DNA from: Sipunculus nudus
Lineage: Eukaryota > Annelida > Sipuncula > Golfingiida > Sipunculidae
NCBI GenBank assembly: GCA_026874595.1
Contig: CM049318.1
Coordinates: 60,176,250-60,240,249, forward strand
Length of the DNA: 64,000 bases
Direction: 5' to 3'
The position numbers and the translations under genes were made by a program. This document shows, piece after piece, positions 54,252-64,000 of this stretch. The notes under the pieces were generated by a model. The model was not told where the DNA came from and did no database searches. It worked only from the letters and a program-made list of their open reading frames with translations. Position 1 is the first letter of the stretch; each line of letters begins with the position of its first letter.

Positions 54252-56155
54252 TTTAGCTCAGCTGACTATAAGTCATCTGAGCTATAGTCGTGGTCCATTG
54301 TCCGTCGTCCGTCCGTCTGTCCGTCCGTCCATCCGTCCGTCCGTAGATGTGGCACGTTTTGAAACCGTAAGACCTAGGAATCCAAAATTCAGCATAATGT
54401 TAGATGTCCCCAAGATCTCCTACCAAGCCGAAAACTGGGTCTTCGCGACTTCGTTCCTTTGAGAAATTAAAGAAAAACCTCAATTTTTTATTAAAATCCT
54501 ATTTTCACACTTCAGGACTGACTAATATCAAAACCACTCATCTGTTTTTCCTCATATATACCATAAATATTCCTCTATATAGTTTCTATGTACATGCCAG
54601 AAATTAAGTCTGTAAAGTATAAATTCTTTAAGTTATGGGCCCAAACATAATGGACTTTGTAAAAAATCAGGAAAAATAATAACTCACTTAAAATGAAAAA
54701 TTTTGAAACTAGAGTCTATTTTCTCAAGTATATAACTATGTTTAATTAAGATTCAATTGTTTACCCAAAATTAGATCTGAATTTTGAAAATTTTTTAAGT
54801 TATTAGCATAAAAAAAAAAATCAGTACCTTAAATTTTGCCCAACTTTGACCATGGCACGTTTTTTTCCTGTAAGCACCATTGATTTAATTTTCACAGCAT
54901 GTAAACATAAATATTTAGTTTGTCTGAATCTGAAATTTGAAAATAAAAGCTTGAAAATTAAGCTAGTTATTGATTTTTTTTTTTCTGTAGTCACTTGCTT
55001 TGATTACAGATGCAGGGTCCCACTCCAGGTCACTGGAAGTCAGCTATGCCAGGGTTTCTGATATGTTACAGTCACTGGGGGAGATCCCCTGCTGTGACAG
55101 GTGTACAGTTATTCTCATATCACCACCCCAATCATCTCCCCCCCCCCCCCCCCCCCCCCCCCCCCGCAAACCCAACCCACCAAGTGTTATGCAGTAATTG
55201 TTATTGTTTTCACTGTATCTCCTTAATTGTAATGCTGTTTCCACTCCGATATGCAAAAACTTTCCTTGAAAAAATAATTCAAGGTGTAATCCAGAAGATG
55301 CAATGTTGTGTAATGTAGCATTTTTAAAGAAATCAATTTTCTTTTAAATGATTTTAACAAATATAAATGAACCCATCAGTATGCTTAAATTATTATAAAA
55401 TATGAAGCACATTATGGATAAATAAAGACACAATTAAAAATTTTGAAATCTAAATCAAGTATTATTTTTAGATATTTATTGTTTTGCAGATTTAAAAGAT
55501 ATATTTTTGTGGTAAAAAATAAATAAACATTTGTATGCATGATGTGATGTTATCTGACAAGATTGAGATTTATGATGATGCAATTGAGAATTATGAATCA
55601 ACTTTTATATTCAGATATATATGTTAAATTGGAAATGTATAGAAATATAAACTTAAATTAGAAAATAATTGATGTGATAAAAAAATCAGGATTTAATACA
55701 AACATTTGTTCATTATTTTCCTGCCTCAGCAGAATTTGAGATCAGGCTTTGTTTGCCCTGTTTTATGTTGTTAATTAGCTATATTTCAGCTGTATACATT
55801 TCATAAAAAAAATACATATATAATTAAAAATATATATTATGCAAAAAAATAGATTCAATTGAACAAATGTGTAAACTACTGAAATGTCAACAGTTAATCG
55901 AAAAACCAACTAATGATCATGGTAATAGTACAGATCATTTGTTCACAAACTGCTCACATGCTTTAGTTTCAACATTAGGAAACACATGGTCAGGTCACAA
56001 AAATTTCTTGCTCATCAATACAAACCAATCATATAAACCAACCATGGCCTTTATTACCTCTTCCTCTTACACTTTATCTCCATTTGATATTATTTTAGAT
56101 TTTTACCTTCAAGGTAAACGTCAGCTGAGCACAGTGACCCATAGGTCCCTTGTTT
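54252..56155 (+). mobile_element. Helentron/HINE-like element, family E copy 2
   Basis: Starts TAGCTCAGCTGACTATAAG with pairing arm CATCTGAGCTATAG, followed by a CCGTCCGTCC tract (54300-54345). Ends GTCAGCTGAGCACAGTGACC, CATAGGTCCCTTG before TTT. The 5' motif GCTCAGCTGAC reappears inverted as GTCAGCTGAGC near the 3' end. Body matches copy 1 (19208-27715) in the AACGTGCCATGGTC and GGGCCCATAACTT blocks. A poly-C run of 28 bases lies at 55138-55165. Near the 3' end it has an endonuclease-like relic. Confidence 0.62.
55867..56100 (+). pseudogene. Relic of an endonuclease-like domain in family E
   Basis: The open frame encodes ...CQQLIEKPTNDHGNSTDHLFTN... and then GNTWSGHKNFLL. This resembles the last part of APE-type endonuclease domains in Helentrons and LINEs, which typically read 'QLV..PT...G...DH(I/V)(Y/F)TN' and later 'SDHxxv'. 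Here the catalytic SDH histidine context is SGH. The upstream domain is absent, and the frame continues past the element end to 56178, so it is not functional. The link to a Helentron rather than a LINE is inferred from its position just before a Helentron-like 3' end. Confidence 0.45.
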
Positions 56156-56180
56156 ACTACCATGATGACAAAGGATGATT

Positions 56181-56503
56181 TAGGTAAAAAAAAAAGGTAT
56201 GGTTCTCAGGCACTGCCCGCATCATAAAAAACTTTATTTTGATTTTCAGTAGAAATTTTTTTTAGCTCCAGCCACTAGGACATTTCTTTCAAGAAGATAA
56301 AATATACAATTTTGATAAAACTTCCTTTGTTATGTATTGCTTTTACTTGTTTAGCAAAATAAATATGTTATTATTATGCTTTTCCCTTATAGTTTGACAT
56401 TTTAATTGAAACATACAAAAAATTAAAAATAAAAAACCTGCCTACCCGCATTGATTTCTGAAAAAAAAGTGCCTGAGAACCAAACTTTATTTTTTTGGCC
56501 TTA
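56181..56503. mobile_element. 323-bp MITE, intact relative of the element at 45957
   Basis: Inverted ends GGTATGGTTCTCAGGCAC (56196) and, inverted, AGTTTGGTTCTCAGGCAC (to about 56484), with A-rich outer tracts; the two subterminal arms also share the pattern TGCGGG/CCCGCAT. It is directly adjacent to the 3' end of the family E element. No target duplication was read with certainty. Its uninterrupted middle shows where the inner element entered the other copy. Confidence 0.75.
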
Positions 56504-57456
56504 TTTGCCCTATGCAGAAGCCGCCTATTCACATGTATTTGTTCTGCCAATCATCAGGTGAAACTGGTTACTGAAGCATGACAGTGTTTATACAGGAAAA
56601 GTGTACACATGAACACATGACTGATAAGAAGATTCGGGCGGATGTGTATATGCTGTGACTGCAGAATCCTGTTTGTCAATAAAATGCTGATCAGTTTAAA
56701 GATGTACTGGTAATATGTTTTCAGCATCCCTGGAGATTTCGGTTTCTAAAACAAAATATTAGTGCAACCCCTTCCCCTCCCCCCCCCCCCCCATATGTAT
56801 GTATACACCATGTCTATAATACAGAAACATTATTATGATAAAAATATTGTCAACATGACTGTGAAAAAGTCTGAGGTAAAAATACCTGCTAAACTACACC
56901 TTTCCACTTTTCACCTGATCTGAATTGATATCCTTATGTTATAGATAAAGATTTAAAGATAACAGACATGTTCAGGCATATGGCTAACAGGTATACAGTT
57001 GAACCTGACTTTATGAAAGACCACCTCTAATAATGTTATGAAGCAGGAGATAGCATATTTGTGACTTAAGAAATATTTAAAGGAATGTTTCAACATTTCA
57101 ATATTTAGAGAAGTATTTTGTGCTGTAGTGAAGTTCATTGTTTAACTCATTGCACCTCATTGTACTGATATTCAGAGTCAAGAATATTAAAGGATTCTTT
57201 AAATTCTTGACTACAGTGTTTTTACTGAGGGATAAACGATTACAAGGCATTTGTTCATCAGTCTGCCCACTCTCCAATGATAATTAATATGTTCATACAG
57301 CCTTATTAGACTCTCACAAATTAGCTTTTAATTGGTCATATCTCTATAATGAGATCATCACATCATGTTTATATGTGTCTGGAAATAAGACTGCAGGTCA
57401 ATCTGTAAACTAGATGTGTATCAGGTCAATATATTCTTATGTAAAATGACAACATG
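56504..57456. other. No recognised feature; poly-C run
   Basis: A poly-C run at about 56777-56793 is the only notable sequence. No exon of CHPF was seen. Confidence 0.4.
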
Positions 57457-57636
57457 CAGCGGACATTGTTTAGCGGTCTTCTTCTCCATGACAGTCAATG
57501 AGACCCAAGCAGCTTCCTAGCAGCATCATGGGATTGTTTTTCATAGGAAACCAATGAGAGCACCGCTGATCTGTCGGAAACTACTTGGGCTTCGCGGACT
57601 GTCATGGAGAGGAAGACCACTAAACAGTGTCTGCTG
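57457..57636. mobile_element. 180-bp foldback (hairpin) element
   Basis: The first ~65 bases (CAGCGGACATTGTTTAGCGG...) are repeated inverted in the last ~65 (inverted: CAGCAGACACTGTTTAGTGG...), with about 50 bp of loop between, and roughly 85% match by eye. Nearly the whole length can form one hairpin. A palindromic MITE or a decayed precursor of a small RNA hairpin would look like this; there is no evidence of processing. Confidence 0.6.
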
Positions 57637-59442
57637 AGCCTGATTAAGCAGCAAATTATACACCGCTAGTAACCGTAACGTGAGTTGGTTCTGTGTCAGA
57701 CGAAACCATTTGGTTCAATTTTATGTGCGTGGAAGAGTTTGTGCCACATCGTCTGTAGGTTGGATATGGATAGTTCATACAACAGGTGGCTCAGGGTCCT
57801 CTGTCATTGGTTTCATACCTTTCGTCTTTATATTACTATGGGTAGTCCAAGGCTCTATAGGGGCCATTTAGACATGTTTCAATAGTGATTTCAAGGGCCT
57901 GTGCCGTTGCATCCTACACCAATGAGAGCTTATTTTGATGATGTAACTGAGGGTAAATGAATATGCATCAATAAAGTCATTACAAACTCTGTATCAAAAG
58001 GGCTTGCATGGTGCACGATTCTGGCAGGGAGAGGTGCAGACTGCACAGAGACTGACAGTCTGCTGTAAAAACATGTCAACTGATCAATCTGAAATAGTGT
58101 CTACCAATCTCGCCTTGTGTCTCTCTAACCATGTGTAAGAAGTGAAACACAACAAAACCACTTCGTAACAGTAAGACCACCTGTGAATTAAGACCACTTT
58201 TGGCTGGTCCCTTGCAAGATCTTATAACACCTGTAGGTTTCATTGTATACACAAATACCTGGAGCTATCATAGCAAGCAGCGACAGGCACAGATTATAAC
58301 ACACCCAGGATTTGCAGGTGGAATAGATCAACTTCTCATTTTCACACTTATTTGTAATATTGCTACATTTGCTGTAAATTTAACTAAAGGAATGAAAGGG
58401 ACAGATTATCGTATGATAATTAGATGATATACAGAATATTGTAATTTGTTCATATAGAGTATATCAAGGTGGAGGCTAGTCGAGAACTGGACAGTGATGG
58501 GACCTTATCCCATCATTCACAGATCTTTACAGGTTGCATTCAGTGCTTGTTTTCATTAACAAGTATCAACAGTGCTAAATTAGCAAGAAACTAATATTCT
58601 AGTGTCACATTTGCAGGATTTATTATTATGAATCAGTGTAGCTAAATTTTTTTTCTTGGTGTAGTATTAATAGTGATGTAGTATTTATACTGGTATGGCA
58701 GGCTTGCTGTTATTACTGACTTAGCTCGGTTCCTTTACACGTCCCAGCTGTGAGTGTGTAGGGGAAATAAAGATCTGTACCTCGGCATGTAATAATATTG
58801 ATCCAATGTCTGAAATTTGTATGGAACCAAGATTGATGAGACAAGGCTTTCTTTTTGTTCATTTGTGGAATCAGGGTGACCTACCCAGCTATTCTAGAGA
58901 GCAGGACAGACACAGAGGTGGAGAGAGAGAGTTGATGCAAGTAAATGGGTGAAGGACTAAAGCCAAAAATTTGTTCCAGTAACTCTATGTATTTGAAATT
59001 TGTCATGGCATATATAAAATTTCGTCAAGACAAAATTAGATTCCAGTTTATGAGTAGGTTGAACTTAGGTTAATTTTTTCTTACTTTAATCAGAAGTGTG
59101 TACTGAAGGCATTTTTAAGTATTATCAACTCCAAGTCTGAATCAGAATTTGGGCCACACCAGATCCTTAACTGGGTTTGGACTGGTCAGAATCCCCATTT
59201 GGAGTTGGTCCAGACCAATCAGGATTTGGGCTGGACAAGATCCCCATCAGGGTTAAGCATGGACCAGGATCTTGGCCTTGACATTTATATAGTTTTCTTG
59301 TGACTACAAAAATGAAAATATATATTTTCACAAAGATTTCTTTCCCAATGTTTGTTATTATTTATATTTAAAAATGTTTATGATGTTTTGTGTTCCAGAA
59401 TTTATAAATTTAAGTAAACATAATAAAAGATAACATGACATT

Positions 59443-59502
<60 letters not shown>

Positions 59503-60649
59503 TATTATAATGTTATTTATTTTTACAAACAAACTGGTTCATTTATTAGTGACATCCTGACATGGAAGAGCGACAAAATGTAGTCAGTATCTGTCCAGTT
59601 CACACTTTTAAAAAAATCTAAAAGTTCACCATGTGGAAGGGGTGAAGATGGAGGTGCCAGTTAAAAATGGCTAGGACTAGGCCACTTTAAAAATTTGTGG
59701 ATATGTCATTGGTATCTCAGCATATAATGTAAAGACTCAATATATTAAGTTTCAGTGGAATCAAGATTAATGGTACCAGGCTTCCTGTTGTAAATATACA
59801 ATCAGAATTAGATTAGGAGCCTGGTTACAAATCAGCTGTTTCTTCTACACAGTCCAGCCTGAACAGTGCTGATGTGTTGAATGGATGCAGTAAGATGCAG
59901 ACAAGGTGGCTGGTAACATGAGTCAGATTTCCTGCTGCCACAGACAGTGGCTGTTGTATTTGCTGCTCAAGCATCACAGACAGCGCTGGGACTGGCTGCT
60001 GCTGTGTCAGTCCCTGTCTCCAGACTGTGCTCTGTGTCAACTAGGCACACAGCTCATCATGGAAACAATGTCCCTATAGTTTCTTCAAGTTTCTCTTTAT
60101 AACTCTTTTCATAATACACAAAACTTACCCAGTTATACAGACAGGGGTCATTTTATGTGATGGTGTTGGCTAAACAGATCTCAATGCAGAGTACCCATTG
60201 TTTATAGACTAAATATGGTAACCATTTGTGCTCAGGGCACGGGGTCATCTTCCTATTATAAGCAGGTTTCATGCTCTCTGTCACATTGAAACCTTGCTTC
60301 AATAAACCATCTTGGATGATATTTCTTGAATTCTTCAAACAAGGTCATTGAACGTGATGAGTAATTAAAATGACACTTAAACCAGTAATTTTACTCTTGT
60401 AAGCTCCTTGTATGGAACATCCAAATCAGAGCTTTGCTATTTGAAGATTAAAAGCCTTGCAGTTTCAGTGCATTCTAAAGACCATGGTCAGGGTTGGCAA
60501 AATGCCTGCAAAGATATTGTTCCACAATTTGTGATTTCTTCTGAACTTCATTAAAAACTCTTATTACACAGTGATACAGTTTTACTATAATTTTGCAAAT
60601 TATTGTTTTAGTCCCCTGAGTCTGCTTCTGCAGATCAATTCCATTTTAT
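57637..60649. other. Probable CHPF intron, no gene; AT microsatellite
   Basis: A (TA)n run occupies about 59442-59505. Repeated words of the type GGACTGGTCAGAATCCCCAT/GGTCCAGACCAATCAGG occur at 59160-59275 and resemble 9185-9275. Frames at 57680-57885 and 59825-60040 are short and have no recognised family. Confidence 0.4.
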
Positions 60650-62667
60650 TATATCCACCAAAATGAAGTTTTGCAGATACAATGTTTTTGACCGGGTTCT
60701 GCCGCCACCACATTCGTTTCCGGAGAACTCCTCTGACACTACTGGACTGATTTTTCCGAAACTTACACCAATTATCGGGTTATATGTGAACCGGTGCCTA
60801 ACCAATTTGCATTGACCCCTGACCTTTCCTCTCTGCCTAGTGTCTATATGTGCATCTGTTTCCATACTTAAACCCACATATCTCGGGAACCGTTTGACCG
60901 ATCAGGAAAAAATTTTTGTACAAATGTAGCCCTTGGATAGCTTTATAACGTACACAAAAAATGGTGGCGCCACCTGCAACCATGCTTGCAAAGTGTCCAT
61001 CTGTTCATCTGTCTTGAGTAAAAAACGCTCATATCTCTGCAGTGGTTTGACTAATTCACCTGAAATTCGGCATGCGTGTACATCCTGGATAGCTTTCTTG
61101 ATTTTGTGACAGGTGGCGCCACCTACATACGTGTCCATGCTGCAGACATCCAAGCTTATATCTCGGGAACTGTTTGACCAATTGGGCCAAACTTTTGCAT
61201 GTGTGTAGATCTCACATAGCTGTTAATCATACACAAAACTGGAGGGGCCACCTGCAACCATTTTTGCACAGCTTCCGTCTGTTTGTCTGCCGTGGGCTAA
61301 AATCACTCATATCTCTGTAGTGGTTTAACATAACTTCCTAAAATTTTGCAGGTTTATACATCCTGGACAGCTTTCTTGATTTTATGACAGGTGGCGCCAC
61401 CTACATTCTAGTTTACGCTGCAGACATCCAAGCTCATATCTCAGGAACTGTTTGACTGATTGGGCCAAAATTTTGCATGTGTGTAGATCTCACATAGCTC
61501 TTTATCAATACGCAAAACCGGTGGTGCCACCTGCAACCATTTTTGCACAGTGTCCATCTGTTTGTCTACTGTGGGATAATATCACTCATATCTCGACAGT
61601 GGTTTGACATATCTGCCTAAAATTTTGCAGTTTTATGCATCCTGGACAGCTTTCTTGATTTTGTGACAGGTGGCGCCACCTACATACGTGTCCATGCTGC
61701 AGACATCCAAGCTTATATCTCGGGAACTGTTTGACCAATTGGGCCAAACTTTTGCATGTGTGTAGATCTCACATAGCTGTTAATCATACACAAAACTGGA
61801 GGGGCCACCTGCAACCATTTTTGCACAGCTTCCGTCTGTTTGTCTGCCGTGGGCTAAAATCACTCATATCTCTGTAGTGGTTTAATATAACTTCCTAAAA
61901 TTTTGCAGGTTTATACATCCTGGACAGCTTTCTTGATTTTATGACAGGTGGCGCCACCTACATTCTAGTTTACGCTGCAGACATCCAAGCTCATATCTCA
62001 GGAACTGTTTGACTGATTGGGCCAAAATTTTGCATGTGTGTAGATCTCACATAGCTCTTTATCAATACGCAAAACCGGTGGTGCCACCTGCAACCATTTT
62101 TGCACAGTGTCCATCTGTTTGTCTACTGTGGGATAATATCACTCATATCTCGACAGTGGTTTGACATATCTGCCTAAAATTTTGCAGTTTTATGCATCCT
62201 GGACAGCTTTCTTGATTTTATGACAGGTGGTGCCACCTACATTCTAGTTTTACCCTGCGGACATCCAAGCTCATATCTTGGGAACTGTTTGACTGATTGG
62301 GCCAAACTTTTGCGTGTGTATAGATCTCACATAGCTCTTAATCTTACACAAAATTGGTGGCGCCACCTGCCACCTTTTTTGCACAATTCCTTTTATTTGT
62401 CTGCTGAGGGATAAAATCACTCATATACATCATGTAGTGGTTTGACTTTTCTGCTGAAAATTTTGCATATGTATACAATTTGGACAGCTTTCTGGATTTG
62501 TGGTTGGTGGCACAACCTACATACACATTTCGGCTGCAGACATCCATGCTAATATGCAACACACCTCACTCTATTTCCCCTTGCCACTCAATCCATGCCT
62601 CACTTCACCCGTTCCACTCTGATTTTGGCGGATACACGTAGTCGCTTGTCGACTACCCGTATTCTAG
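60650..62667 (+). mobile_element. Helentron/HINE-like element, family B copy 4, internally expanded
   Basis: 5' end TATATCCACCAAAATGAAG with pairing arm TTTTGCAGATAC. 3' end TTTTGGCGGATACACG, GTAGTCGcttgtCGACTAC and CGTATTCTAG before TT; TTTTGGCGGATA is the inverse of the family 5' motif. Nine or more core units, GGTGGCGCCACC exact at about 60964, 61112, 61389, 61668, 61948 and 62357. A 557-bp block of four units (from about 61090) is duplicated at about 61647 with very few differences. Confidence 0.72.
61090..62206 (+). repeat. 557-bp higher-order duplication inside family B copy 4
   Basis: The phrase CACCTACATACGTGTCCATG occurs at 61119 and 61676. The following ~550 bases agree almost base for base, including the unusual variant GGAGGGGCCACC and the variant CCGGTGGTGCCACC. 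Single units differ more from each other than the two blocks do, so the block expanded recently. Confidence 0.85.
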
Positions 62668-62935
62668 TTTGAATTGAGAAGTTCTTTTTGTATTTTGGAT
62701 ATTTGTAGTTTGTAAACCTTTGTAACAGTAATAAAACACAGAAGAGAAGGCATTTATTTGCCACTTTTTTGCCAGTGGAGGTATTGTCTATGCTGGCATT
62801 TGCTGGATATTGCCAGTGTCATTTACTGGACCTATCCATTAAAAAAAAAAATTAAAAAGCTTGATAGAACCTCAAACATGGTTTAGGATATTTGTATCAT
62901 TTGATTAACTAGCTTTCAACTGATTATTTTATTGT

Positions 62936-63345
62936 GTACTAGAAAATGGGGACCCGTTGGGTCCCAATGCAGAGGAAGGATATATTGCCACATAGTGTGT
63001 CACCAGACCCGTAAGGTAGCGAACTCTCCAGAACCGTAGGGTAGCAAAGTCTGGTACTCCATACAGAACCAAAAATGTCTTTGTGGAAATGGGCCAAGGT
63101 GAAGGTCAGCACTTGCGAGGTGGAGAGCGGTGTGATGTTGTGTGACAGACCTGTGATGTGATGCTGGCGGGTATTCAGTTGTGTGCAAGTGGAAGGGGCA
63201 AATTGGTGTGCATTCTGTAAGTTACCAGGTAGGGCAAAACACTGATAGCAAAAATGGCCCACTGTCGTGGCCCATTTCTGTGGGTTTTATGGGACAAACA
63301 AACAGACAGACAGGACAGTTTTAGTAGTATATAGATAGATATTTC
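62936..63345. repeat. Possible unclassified interspersed repeat
   Basis: Starts with a small hairpin GGGACCC-gtt-GGGTCCC and ends in CAGACAGACAGGACAG and a TATAGATAGAT tail, a style common to non-LTR or SINE 3' ends. Only one copy is in the window, so this is tentative. Open frames on the - strand here (62939-63262) have no domain. Confidence 0.25.
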
Positions 63346-64000
63346 AACAAATGGAGGGCTGTCAGGCAGCAGAGACTATAAGCATTCAGCATGTGCAGGT
63401 TCATGGCCTGAAATGAGGTATCTGTAGGAGATGCCTGGAAACCAGGCCTCTGGTAATGTTTTAGAGCACCAGCAATGCCTACCCATGCATCCTGGAAGCT
63501 TTGAGTACCAGTCATAATGACATACACATGAACAAGAGATAGATTTAAGAACATAGTACAGAACTGGCATTCAGTGGTCTCCAAGCCAGGATTCGTGAAA
63601 GGAGACTGAGCTATCATGCCGCCCCACTCTTGCCTATCTGAGAAGGTTGGCTGGGGGGGGGGGGGTATAAGCCACACCCCCTTACTCCACCCACAGGTTT
63701 AATTAGCTGCTAGGTGAGGCTGTCTAGACTCGTACGGATGAACACACACTATATCTGCACACTTATATCCCATCTTAAAATTGTTTGGATCACGCTTAAA
63801 AGAGAATTTATAGTGCTTGCTGATCATCTCAATGAGTAAAACTTAATAAAAATGTGATAGTACCCGGCATAAAGTAATTATAATTATCAATCTGTCCAAA
63901 TACTGGTCAGCAGCTGCTGACATATATTCTGATGATCCAGATGCCAGAGAACAGCTTTCATATACACAAAATATCAGGAGAAAGCTCTCTTTTATTACTC
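63346..64000. other. No recognised feature
   Basis: A G-run at 63652-63665 and ordinary AT-rich sequence. No CHPF exon recognised up to the end. Confidence 0.35.

Noticed and set aside
55000-55318. Open frames with poly-proline
   Set aside because: They translate a 28-base poly-C run inside a family E element.

Overview
The window is animal nuclear DNA, most likely from a marine bivalve mollusc. The evidence is spliced genes with metazoan orthologues, GT-AG introns, a low-GC background, many microsatellites, and a very high load of short tandem-core interspersed repeats of the kind described in bivalves (pearl / Helentron-associated elements). The species assignment is inference from repeat style.

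Four genes can be supported. (1) RPA3, the 14-kDa subunit of replication protein A, on the + strand: three exons at 4729-4803, 9526-9637 and 10382-10458, with the 5' exon(s) not found. (2) A compact, apparently intronless gene of unknown function on the - strand (15830-16147). Its 3' flank carries a hairpin very close to the histone-mRNA stem-loop plus an AATAAA, and its upstream DNA is a 2.8-kb diverged tandem duplication. (3) PSMC5/Rpt6, the 26S proteasome ATPase, on the - strand: complete, 12 coding exons between 48317 and 28790, 405 aa. (4) The first coding exon of a CHPF-type chondroitin polymerising factor on the + strand (48456-49181). The two start codons of PSMC5 and CHPF lie 138 bp apart, head to head, so they probably share a bidirectional promoter.

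Most of the rest is transposable elements. Six groups (called A-F here) share one architecture: a 5' hairpin or inverted-repeat end, a short CCG or GTCC-rich tract, tandem core units, a copy of the 5' motif inverted near the 3' end, a short 3' hairpin, and a terminus CTAG or CTTG followed by T. Two clean nested insertions (B into A at 7026-8200; C into E at 23861-27501) define the ends and fit insertion between T residues. This matches non-autonomous Helentron-type (HINE/pearl) elements. One E copy retains a degenerate ORF resembling the C-terminal part of an endonuclease. Four of the families carry the same 12-bp palindrome GGTGGCGCCACC in each tandem unit, about thirty exact copies in total.

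Other elements: an 829-bp hAT-like element with a perfect 8-bp target duplication in a PSMC5 intron; a 2.9-kb terminal-inverted-repeat element with seven copies of GTCTACGGACACTACA; an element with perfect 24-bp inverted ends inserted inside another MITE and containing a tRNA-like sequence and a C-tract minisatellite; and several smaller foldback elements. The 9.8-kb first intron of PSMC5 is built largely from such insertions. Layout: 0-4.7 kb repeats; 4.7-10.5 kb RPA3; 10.5-15 kb flank and repeats; 15.6-19.1 kb small gene and duplicated upstream DNA; 19.2-27.7 kb nested Helentron-like block; 28.8-48.3 kb PSMC5; 48.5-49.2 kb CHPF exon 1; 49.2-64 kb probably CHPF intron plus repeats.
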